Assembly (NCBI GenBank): GCA_013399875.1
Contig: VXAZ01009369.1
Location: 372,001-436,000, forward strand
Source of the DNA: Gymnorhina tibicen
Taxonomy: Eukaryota; Chordata; Aves; Passeriformes; Artamidae
Reading direction: 5' to 3'
Length of the DNA: 64,000 bases
Below, piece after piece: positions 50,347-61,143 of this stretch. The translations under genes and the position numbers were made by a program. Position 1 is the first letter of the stretch. Each line of letters starts with the position of its first letter. The notes under the pieces were generated by a model, which did no database searches, was not told where the DNA came from, and worked only from the letters and a program-made list of their open reading frames with translations.

Positions 50347-52659
50347 CACGTAAACACATGTATTTTATCAGAATAAGACATGATTCTTTTTCATTTTAAT
50401 GGCTTCACAAACAATATGAATAGGAAAAAAATCAGTTCTTACTTAAACAAGATACAAATGCAGATAGTGCATATTTTCCAAGCAGAAATTAATTATTTCA
50501 AATCAATTGTTAGGGCTAGTTTATCTCAATGAAAGAAAGATACTCTTTTTCTTTAGACAATCCTCTTCTAAAAGAAACTTATTCTATCATAGATGGAGCA
50601 AATACTTGCATGCCTATGGTGTCTTCATGTGGGACTTTACCCTGCCCCCACCCCAAAACTACTCAGAAACATTAGGTATCAGATAACATAAGTCACAGAG
50701 GTAGTCAGAATTTCCTCTGTTGCTAAGAATAGACATTACTGTTAAAGGTTTCTCTGAGAAAGTGTCTGCAAATTAGAATTCATTTTCTGTCCAAACTAAA
50801 ATAGCTTAAATTTATTTGTTCTCCTAGAAGGCATGTTACTTTGAAATGAGAAATGCTGAAGGTCCCAAGTTGGTGTTTACTTGGAAGTTTTAGATCTGGG
50901 AAGATTTAATTTAGATCATTTATACATTTTGTTGCTGGTGTGAATATACAAAGAATATTCTGTCATTCTGACTTCCATTTTTGTGATGATTTTATAGTTT
51001 ATTTTTCACTGTTGCAACATACGGATATTATTTTCTTTTATGTGCATTTAAGTGAATATTAAGCCAATATATAAAATACATAAACAGCATACTGGGAACA
51101 TAGGTATACTCTGTGTGCTTGTAGTGAAGGCTGTTATCCATTCTTCTGAAAGACGACACTTGACAATTCATGCGACATGGAAAATATAGAGGTTTTAAAT
51201 AGGGATACAGCTAAAATGCAAAACTCAGCCAAGGGCAACAATATCCCTTGCAAACTGTTTTTAATAGTCGCAAACTGCCAAATCCTTTAACAACAGAATT
51301 AAGTCTAACTGACAGCTGAAGAAAAGCTCACCTGATATTTGGAGATAAACATGTATCATTTTCAGTGTCATAAAAAGGTAGGCTAGATCTAACCTTCAGC
51401 CTGGATTCAGAATGTCATGATACAAAGGCAAATGCAGCTTCTTTTCATTCTATCTTGGTCATTATCATATTGGCTAAGTCAGGAGCTGTCTCTAAGTCTT
51501 TCTTAAAAATGGAAGCAAGAAGGCAATTTAATTGCATCTAATTGCAAATATACCACAGTAGTCTTCATACTTTGTGACTAATCCTAAGGACCCTGAAAAG
51601 ACAGGCCATATAGAGAGCATCTCAGTGGTACTACTCTTATTCTTAAAATCATGAATCTGTTAAATTTGTTCACAAATTATGGTTCTTATTGAACAGTTAG
51701 TGAAAGCTCTTGATTCTCATTGCATAAAATTGAAGTAATGCACACAGGTGGGGACTAACAGATGAGCTACTTTTTTTCTATTTTACAATGGGTAAACTTA
51801 AGTGCCAGAAGATGGAGAGTCCTGTCCAAGGCTGGGCAGGGAAACCTTGGCCAAACCCTGAACTCTTAAGTTTCATCTGGGTACATTAAACTGACAGCTG
51901 TAATTCTAGTTTCAATGAAAAAGCTATTTATTTACTAATTCGGTGTAATGACAGTTGACTGAAGGATAATCTTCAAGTAATTTGAAAAGAGAGGATTTTT
52001 TTCTGCTGTCCACCTTAAAAGAGCACGAGTAAATTGAACAATAGAACTGGTTACAAAGGTAAGCTAAAATCTAAACATAATAAGACACTGTTTTCAGCAT
52101 TTCAAAAGAACCAAATACAACACATCAGCAGCTTCAAAATCCTTTTGAATAAGTGCACTCAGAAACAACTAACTAGCAAACAAAGCTATTATGAAGACAT
52201 TGTGGTCAGTGAACTTTTGGCATGTCAGTTCTATAAAATGTAGGCCTCTAGAAATATTTCTCACATTTGAGTAAGTAGAAAAGAGCCAAATTTAGCAACA
52301 GAGGCTCTGGATGGGGTATGATGATTTGCTGCTTTTTACGAAGTTTGACAGGCAAGAATTTCTGTGAAAAGAGAAGTATATTCCTTATGTACTGTTGCAA
52401 GGATGTAATTTTTCTTAAATTTTGAAGGATTGAAAATAATAAAGTGATCACAATCTCAGAGACCAGTGAGATGATTTTATCAGATTACTTTATATTTAGG
52501 TAAACTTCTATTCTTTTCAAGTAATACAGACACTGATTAAACAACATTCCGTATCATGGGATAGCTATTCTTTATCCTAGCATTTATCACAATTTCAAGG
52601 TAATAAAGTTAATTCTATTGATAGATCATCTTAGCCTAATAGAGTGGGTCAAGTAGTAC

Positions 52660-52760
52660 AGAATCACAGAATATTCTGAGTTGGAAGGGACACACAAGGA
52701 TCATTGAAGTCCAACTGCTGGCCCTGCACACAAAAGCCCCAAGAATCACATCATGAGCAT
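52660..52760 (-). mobile_element. CR1 LINE 3' end fragment (about 100 bp)
   Basis: The plus strand reads AGAATCACAGAATATTCTGA, then GTTGGAAGGGAC, then GTCCAACTGCTGGCCCTGCAC and CCCAAGAATCACATCATG. This is the reverse complement of the 3' end of a CR1 subfamily found in many birds. Only the last hundred bases remain, so the copy is strongly 5'-truncated or decayed. Confidence 0.85.
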
Positions 52761-55700
52761 TACATAAAAATGAATGTCCTTTGAAAATAATAGGGTTTTT
52801 TTTTTTTAGCTATTGATTTCATGTAAATACGCACATGATTTATAGGAGGAAAAAGTACTTCAGCCTCAGTAATAACAAAAGTGATATGAAACAAGTAGGT
52901 AACTGTATCTCATTATCTTTGGTGAATGTCAAAGCAGAATGAGCATAGTTTCAGCAAACATAGTGTCGGGGTGTTTCCCTTCCCATGTCTTTCAGAAGGG
53001 CTATTTTACACCTCCAATAGGAAATCTTCATGCTTAATGTAGGACTGTAAAAGTGCCAGATGAGAATATCAATTATTAAAAAGGATAAGGGCATCAAGGT
53101 GGATTGATTCTACTAATATGATAAAAATTGCTCTGACAAAAAAGTCTATTAAAAATTGCACTAACAAAGTTGATTTTCTAGGTTTTGATTCAGGAAAGTG
53201 ATTAAGCACATGCTTAAAGTTAACTTTCCTGAACCAGAGGCCTTTAAGGATTAATATCAGCCTCTGAAAATGGGATATATATTCTGAAAAATGCTAGGCT
53301 CCCAAATAAAACAGGGAAGAAGTTATAAGCTGATGTCTAACAGTCTCTCTAGTACCGCCAGAACCAGTAAAAAAATCACAACAGCAAAGACAAAACCAGA
53401 GATGCATCCACGCCTGGTTTCAGCTCATGACAAGAACAATCCTGCCTTTTTGGTTTTGCTCTTTAATAGTTCTCATTCTGCTCAGAACTCACAACAATGT
53501 TGCTTGTACTGTCTGAATATATTAATTGTTTTAATAAATTTTGCTGTAAGTTTGAATTGTTTCAGAACTTTTTATTTTGTCTTCCTTTATAACCGCATAC
53601 TTTAGAGTTACATAATCTGTTTGATCTCTGAACATCTTTTTTTTAGATGTTGCGTGGGTTCCTAAAATAGGAAAGACATTGTGTACGCTTGTGTCATTAG
53701 AATCTTGTTCAGCATATTGTTTCATTAAGAATGGATATGTTGCAAACTCTTCATGGCAATTACTGAAATAGAAGCCCTTGTTTACTTTTCTTAAGTTTTT
53801 TCCCCATTTGATTTCCTATTATTAAATTTAGATAACTTTTTTATGATGTCATGGTTCTCATGAAACCTTCACAGGGTTAAGACATGTTGATCTGAAAGAC
53901 ACAAAAAATAGCATGTTGATATAAAGTCAGAATGCAAACTGTGGGCAACATACTTCAGATCCCAAGAGTTAAAAATAGAAATGTAGCAGTAAATGAGGGG
54001 GAAAAAGAACAGGAAAAGGAATTAAGATTAGACAGCAAATCAAAGCTGATACGTTAAAAAGGACAATGCTGTTTCTCACTGGCATCTATGGATATAACTA
54101 AAATCAGCTCTGTGTCATTTTGATGGAGATAAACATTTAATTCAAATGACAAATGTAATTTTTTGTTCTTGAGATTTATCCAAAACAAATAAGAGTGCCC
54201 TCCCCAAATTATCCACAATGGGAATGCAATCAATGCATTTTTAAATTCAATTATAATTTTCTCAAGTATCATTATTAGATATTTAAACTATGAACTGGTA
54301 TGCTTAATTGAGTAAGCCCAATAAGTCACACATTATTCATGTTACCTGATAGGATAAGCATGCAAGTGGGTATTACTAAAATAATGAATCGTCTAAAGTT
54401 TATTTCTATGAGCTCAAGCCTCCAGTTTTTAAGTTCAGCAAACATGAATGTCCCAAATTTTAATTGCTAAATATGCCCAGAAAATATGTCCTGGGGCTGT
54501 ATTTATTTATTTTTTTTAACATGGATGATTGAATAATAGTTGAGTTTTTGCAACAATATCCTCACATGCTTTTTTTTTTAGGTTGGTTTGTTTTTGTCTC
54601 TTGTTTTTTTGCGTGATCACTGTGTTAGGCACATACTCAAAGCTATTTATGGGTAAAAACGCCAATGATGAAACAAAAACCAGAATACACAAGATATGAG
54701 CAACTACAGAAAGCAAATTCAATTGTTCAGACTAAGATATTGTGTTTTGCTAAATCTGAAAATACAATAAAGATGGACAAATTGCTCAAAAGTGAAAATT
54801 TGCTACAGCCTTTGAATCCCCAACAAGCTGAGCTATGAAATCAATGTAAAATAAGTATGCATTTCTGTGGAATGTAAGGACTGAAATGAACAAAAAATGT
54901 GGAAGAAAATCTACAGAAAAGACAATTTCCATGAAAAATGGCCATTTATGGGATATGTCATTTTTTTTAATCATTGGTCTTTTACATTGAAATTTGTTTT
55001 CCTTTACTGTAAAACTGCTGAAGAGAGGAGAGAAAATGCACAAAGCCTAGGAAACCTAGATACTCCTAATCATCATTCAGAGCACCTAAATTTGACACCA
55101 GCTTTGAATTTGGTACTGCTATTTTAAAATTGATCTAATACTGTTGCCCTGGAAAAGTGCAGTCCTGTCTTTTCCCTCTCCATCCCACCCAGAACTGATT
55201 GTTTCTGCCCACTCCCTTGCATCAGCTACAGTGACTTGTTCAGTCTCAGGGAGGTCAGATCAATGCATTGATGTTGCTTACAGCTCATGATATTCTTCCA
55301 GGGTTAACTTTAAATTGATTTAGCTTGGTAATAGAAGAGAAGCAGAAGAAATGTGGTGAAAGCTGGACCATGCATCTCAGCATCAGGCTGTTTCTAGATC
55401 AGCTTAAATTCATCATGAAAGTGATCTTCAACAAGATGTCTAAAAAATATGATATGAACAGGCTTTGGTTTCCTCACTTCAATAAAAATGCTGATGATAT
55501 GAAATTTCTCAGCCAACTCTGACTCAGGCTTTTATTCACTTTTCTTGCTTGTTTAATGACAGGGGACATATAGAACATTTTTTCACTGTAGTTCCTGTTA
55601 CATCTGTTGAACATAAGTTCCAGAATCATATTTACCTTCTCTTACTTCCTCAGCTATAGTCCCTGTTTTCAATCACTCACTTTACCACGGTTCTGCTCTT

Positions 55701-58700
55701 TATATCAGTGGTAGATATTACTGTCAAGACTTATATTGATACATATATTTTCCTATTTATATCAGAACTCATAGTTGAATGCTTAATAGCAAAAGAGATT
55801 CTAATCATGCTCCCAACAAAACCTCTTAAAACCTTCTCATATTCAAGCACAGAGGTAATTTGCCATCCTTACCCAGAATGTCTTTCCTAGACAATAAGTA
55901 GCACCATTTTCTTCATCATTGTACATGTCTCTGATATCACTCAGGCTTCTCTGCAACTGTGCTGTAGTGCTGTAGTGCAGTGCTTAAACCCACAAATGTT
56001 TCCATTATAGCGCCTCTGAATATGCCATTTCTTTTACCCTGTCAGACACCTGCTACATCTCAAAACTATTCTTTTTTTTAATATATACTAATATTTACTT
56101 CTTCTTTTTTCCCCTCTAAGGTTGACAAAAGGAAGGAGATTCATTGAAAATTCTCCTGCAAAGCCTATTTTTCTCTTTCTTGTCTTTGACAGACTCATCC
56201 ATTCCTGTGCATCAACACATGGCCTCCCTGTTCTTCAACCCTACAGAGCAGAGTCCTGCTCTTCCCACTCAAGCTTCCTCTCGTATCATTTCTCCCACTC
56301 ATCTCTTTAGATCAGGTTTAAAATCTTGCCTCCGCTTCCTGTCACGTTGATTTTAGCATCTATCATCCACCTGTTAACATTTTGGAATATGCCTTTCTGA
56401 GTTTGCTTTTCACATAGTGAGAAGGCCATGGGTTCTCCCTGTGAACCTGTGCAAAGTTACCATGTCATCTGCCTGTAAACATTTCCTTAAAAGTCTCCTG
56501 TGCAAAATTTTCTGCAAATCCTTGAAAGCAGCCAGATCCTGTCAAAGGCTGTCAATCCATCATGTTGATCAAACTGGCTTTACTGTTTCTTGAACTTCCC
56601 TGTTTGTAACCCCTACTACAAGGGACTTGCCGTATGTACCCTTAAATTTAAAGGCTTTGGGGAACGGGTTATTTTTTCCCACTTTTTTTCTGTAAGTAAG
56701 TACAATACTTACTACAGAGAAATCTTAGCTATGACACAGGCTGTGGCTACTATGGTAAGAAGAATCAATTATTATAATAGATTAACAATTATTAATTTGA
56801 GCATATAAAAATAATATACCATAACCATACTTGAAGTCCTTTACTATTGCTCTAGTATTGGATTTGCGACCAGACAAATGTTAGTGTTTCATCAAATTAA
56901 AAACCACTTTATCTATTTAAAAATCTCTTAGTCTTTTCAATAAAAATATTACAACAATACCAAAATGTTGGTAGAGTTTCTGTACTTGAAAATTGTCAGC
57001 AATGAAGAATGCACTTTGGGATGAAAGTCACTGGATGTCACATGAAGAAGTGGCTTTCTTTTACTTCTCTTGGTACAGCCCTTAGTCAAAGAAAAGGGCC
57101 GTGAATGGCTATGGAAGTTGCTGCTGGTATTATTATGGTAGGAATTCTAGTAATGTTTTATATTTATACAAAGGAGAGATCAAGATATCTAATTATCTAA
57201 GAACAAAAATGTAACTAATTGCAGATTTTAAGTGGATGTACGAATAGAGAAGAAACACAGTTTTTCCAGATTGGATTCTTGTTTTCTTATTATACCTCAC
57301 CCTAAACATACTCCTTAAGCTGTGCAGCCCTCTGTGTGCATACAGACACATGATGTTTTGCATAGAAGCCCCCTTGCTCAACACCCACCTTCTACGATAA
57401 TCTAGAAGCAGCATCAGCAATCTAACAGGATGTTTCTTCATCAGTGATGCCATCAGAAAGAGCTGATGTGTGACCTCAACACCTGAGAAAAACGTCTCCA
57501 TGTATAAAGTAAACGTTTAAATAATTTGTGTTTATCCTACTACAGTTCTACTGCTTCCCCAGTTCAGGTAAGAAATGGTGATGGCTCCTCACAGAAAGCA
57601 AACAATGTCTGGGGAAGACGCAGACATCCCTATTTTCATTAGCTTCATTTTAGCAGGTCAAAAAGATCCTGAGTATAAAGAGGAGATAGGCTGGATCCCT
57701 TACCACCTGTATTATTCATAGGGTTGGTTAGACCTGATTATACCTTCTGGCAACAAAATCTAGTAGTAATCCATGAGGACAGCCCTCATTCAGAGTAATC
57801 TAACTTTTTAAGGGCCTTCTGCTTTTCAGTGTCCTTTCAGTTGCTGGGGATGAAGACATACTGCTCCAGGGAACCTACTTTGAGCTCCCTCAGGGCTCCA
57901 ATCCCTTTGTGCTGGGGAGGTCAGGGATGGCCTATGACAGCTTGGTGATGAAGTGCTCAACACTTAGGACTTTATATATTGAAGGGAAGCATGAAGGAAT
58001 GATTTAACAGATGTATTTGTGCCTGCAGAAATTTATGGGCATGTGGATATTCTGTGCCAGGACTTTTGAGCTGCTGGCAAATATCCTTGCCAAAAGTCAT
58101 GGAGCTCAGATTTACACAGAGTATATTTGTCATTAGGGTTGGTATTCATCAAATGTAACCTCAGTATCTTGTATTACTAAATGTCTCAATGCGAGTTGTT
58201 TTAATTTTTTCCAGAGATAACCCTGGAATTATCTTTAAAGCACTCAACATTCAATCCCCCTCTCTGGTTTTGCCTTTGCTCAACTCCCAGCTTGTGATTG
58301 GTGACATTTCTAAAGAAAGGCATCATGACTGAAAGTTGCCTCACTGTCGATGTCCATACTGTTACAGTTTGGAGGCGATGGATTTTTTTCTTACCATATG
58401 AAATACCATAAAAGCTTTGTCTTCATAGAAGATCTCACACCGCTACAATGTGATGACTGCAAGTTGAGGGGGTGGCCTCTACAAGCCACTGGCATATGGG
58501 TTTTATGTATTAGGGTCTGTAAAGGAGATACCACTTGCAAAGATTTACAGTGTGCCAGGACTGTGTGCCAGATGGTAAAAGCCATATGAGTTGCAGGGTT
58601 CTTAAGAGATTTTTTTTAGTTTGTTTTTGTTTATCATAGAGAATACGCTTCTGGGTTCATAAAGTTTCAGCATGTTCTGCCTACTGCGTCATGGAGAAAA

Positions 58701-59504
58701 ATATTAACTCCATCCTGAATCCAGGCCACCAGTAGTATAAAAATAGTATTTAAAAAAGGAGGTAGGCAGGCCGTTTCCTGGGACTGAAAAAATAAGCTGG
58801 TTTAAAATACGTTCTTGCTATTTTGATACTAAAATGAATAGATTGTTACTGCTCTTATTCTCTGAAATTATTTATTCAGAACATTAAGCAGAGTTCTTTG
58901 AAACATGTCTATTCAAACACTCTGCTTATCCTGTTCACCAGGAAATGCGAAGTTTTTCTTGCTAAGAAGAATTACTCACATCTGAGTTGGAGCATGCGTT
59001 CGCTCAGTATCATGGAGGGGCTTCCCCTACCACAAAGACAAACTTGGTATAATACAGTAAGCCCCTGTGATTTGAGGTCATGGGCCAGGGAAGCCAGTGT
59101 AACTTACGGGACATGGGACTAGCAGGAACTCCAAGTACACCCCATATGGGAGTAAAGGCACAGTGTGCACGGGCTGTAGGGGGGTCGCAAACCCAAAACA
59201 TTTAGTACAATAGACCTACTGCAATAAAAAGGACGCAGCGTCAAGGTATTTAAATGGATTGTCCATCTTCTTTGAAGCCAACTACTGTGCTTGTGAAAAT
59301 TCATCTAAACCCACCATTTCTTCACACGAAAGAAGACACGGGACCGTCAGGAAAACTGCGGAGACACCGGACTGAGGGCACCCTGGGGGCAGAGAGGCCT
59401 CGGCGGGCCCGTCCCTCAGGGTACAGGCAGGCGCTGGGCAGGCCTGGTCAGCGCTTCCACGCCTGCAAAATGGGAGCTCGCCCTCCTGGCCCGCCGCGGC
59501 TCCC

Positions 59505-59585
59505 GGGTTCGGGTTCGGGTCCGGGTTCGGGTTCGGGTTCGGGTTCGGGTCCGGGTTCGGGTTCGGGTTCGGGTTCGGGCCCGGG
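59505..59585 (+). repeat. GGGTTC hexamer array, about 13 units, telomere-variant-like
   Basis: About 13 units of GGGTTC or GGGTCC lie head to tail, with GGGTCC appearing as the third and eighth unit and GGGCCC near the end. Every unit gives a GGG run with a three-base loop, so several overlapping G-quadruplexes are possible on the plus strand. The unit differs by one base from the telomeric GGGTTA. Confidence 0.95.
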
Positions 59586-59591
59586 CTGGTG

Positions 59592-59605
59592 CCGCCAGGT
59601 GGCGG
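59592..59605 (+). promoter_or_regulatory. CTCF-like motif in the orphan CpG island
   Basis: The plus strand reads CCGCCAGGTGGCGG, which fits the CTCF core CCRCNAGGTGGCRG throughout. It starts seven bases after the hexamer array. It faces right, away from CRIM1, and diverges from the minus-strand motif at 357-370. Confidence 0.5.
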
Positions 59606-60572
59606 AGCGGGCCCGGCGGGCAGCGCTGGGCGCGGCGGGGTAGCGCTGCCGCCGCCGCCGCCGCGTGTTCCTGTTATTGTCCCTAAATAGCTGACCTTGG
59701 GAGAGCCGCGGCCCCGCTCCGAGCTCCGCGCTGCCGCCCGCGCAGCCTTATCAGCCGTTTGTTTAGCTGGGTGGGAGGCCGAGCCCCGCCTGCCCGGCCA
59801 GCCAGCAGCTTCGGGGTTTTTCCACCGGCTCCGCTGGATTTTACTAGGCTCCTCCTAGCAAAGTGTCTCGAAGCACGGGTTAATGCCCCGCTTTTAAAAT
59901 TTGTGTCCCCCGGGGTGCGTTAGGGAGCGCGGTGCCGCGAACGCGATCAGAGCTGGCTCCGAGCTACACCCAGAATGCCGCAAGTTTATGTGAAAATGAA
60001 GTAATCGTACGTTCAGTATAAATTCCTGTGTTAAACCCTCCACTTCGTGCTTTGAATCTGAGTCACTTCAGCTACCATTGACATACAGGCTATGGATGTG
60101 GTCCAGGAAAACAAGATATTTTGGGACCGGAGAAGGGCATCTCAAGTTTGTACTGTGTACTGGTAAAATTATTCATTTTTGTTGAAACCTGCCATTCCTG
60201 GCTGAACCATGCTGTGATAAATAGGGGTAAAACATGGTTTGCTTGACTACTGATAGTAAACTGCATGCTGCTTTGTGTGAGTGAAAGATCAGTGCTGCTT
60301 GTGGAGGCGTCCCAGTCTAATCCCTGCCGTAGACAAAATTGACAGCACAGCCACATGGTGTACATGGCAGATGAAACTGCATGAATGCTTTATATTCGTG
60401 TTAGTAAATTCGAAGTGTAAATTGGTAGCGGCAATTCTGTTGTAACCACCAAAAATAACCACCCCTTGTGCCAATTCTCCTCCATGTTTCCTGATACATC
60501 TTCGTTTTCTTTTCCTTTTTGTCTACTGCAAAATATAGAGGCTTTTAGTCAGTCTCTCAGCCATTTCAGGGA

Positions 60573-60593
60573 TTTTTTTTTTTTTTTTTTTTT
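60573..60593 (+). repeat. Poly-T tract, 21 T
   Basis: A pure run of T that ends at GCATATT. It could be a simple repeat or the reversed A tail of an old insertion, but no element is recognisable beside it. Confidence 0.9.
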
Positions 60594-61092
60594 GCATATT
60601 TAGCTAATGTAGTTGTGTTTTCAGGCACCTTGGCCTAAGACAGTTTGATGGACATGGGCATTTATGCTCAGAATGCACTGACCACCCTCATTTTACTCTT
60701 CGTTATTTGGAGCCAGTTTGCTAACTTAAATGTGCCATTTCACGTATTTAAGTGATTGCTTTTTCCTTTTAATGTGCCTTTTCACTGTAGTAGTTCAAAA
60801 ATATACTTTCAAACAACAAAAATTACAACACAGGCCAAAGTATTAAGTGTTGAGAAGCTCCCAGTCAGACCCAAACTTGTAGCTGCTGCTCCAAAGTGTT
60901 AAGCCAATTTTTGATGCATCTCTGCAAGGCAGTTCACATGCGGGACAGACATATATGTGAATGATTCATCACACAGAAGCGCTTTACAACCAAGCAAGCA
61001 GATGCAACCTATATTTCCAGAAGGGAACAGATCCGTAAACAGAGACAACAAGTTTATAGAGGATAATTCTTACCAAATAGATCAGGTTGGGG

Positions 61093-61143
61093 GTTTTTTT
61101 TCTTTCTTTTTTTTTTTTTTGTTTTTTTTTTTTTTTTTTTTTT
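61093..61143 (+). repeat. T-rich tract, about 51 bases
   Basis: A run of T interrupted only by two C and one G. It looks like slippage-prone low-complexity sequence, so the assembled length is probably unreliable. Confidence 0.9.

Larger units (their letters stand above)
47045..59334. other. Intergenic region, no gene seen
   Basis: This is about 12 kb of AT-rich DNA without a credible coding frame. It contains a CR1 3' fragment (52660-52760), a TA/TG dinucleotide run (50306-50346), and stretches dense in TAAT cores that look like non-coding regulatory DNA (notably 54060-54420). The longest frames here are about 104 codons and have no domain I recognise. Confidence 0.7.
59335..59960. promoter_or_regulatory. 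Orphan CpG island about 32.5 kb upstream of CRIM1
   Basis: CpG-dense sequence begins near 59335 and ends near 59960, inside gene-free DNA. It contains a GGGTTC hexamer array (59505-59585), a CTCF-like motif (59592-59605), a CGC/CGG-rich segment, and then an ordered block of binding-site-like words: TGACCTTGG (ERR/SF1-like, 59693-59701), CTTATCAG (GATA, 59747-59754) and TGTTTAG (FOX-like, 59760-59766). It could be the promoter of an unannotated non-coding RNA, a distal CRIM1 enhancer or boundary, or the first exon of a gene to the right. A 129-codon plus-strand frame (59254-59643) crosses it, but its Gly/Ser/Pro repeat comes only from the hexamer array. Confidence 0.7.

Noticed and set aside
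59254..59643. 129-codon plus-strand frame across the orphan CpG island
   Set aside because: Its Gly-Ser-Gly-Pro part is only the translated GGGTTC array, and the rest shows no domain or splice context.
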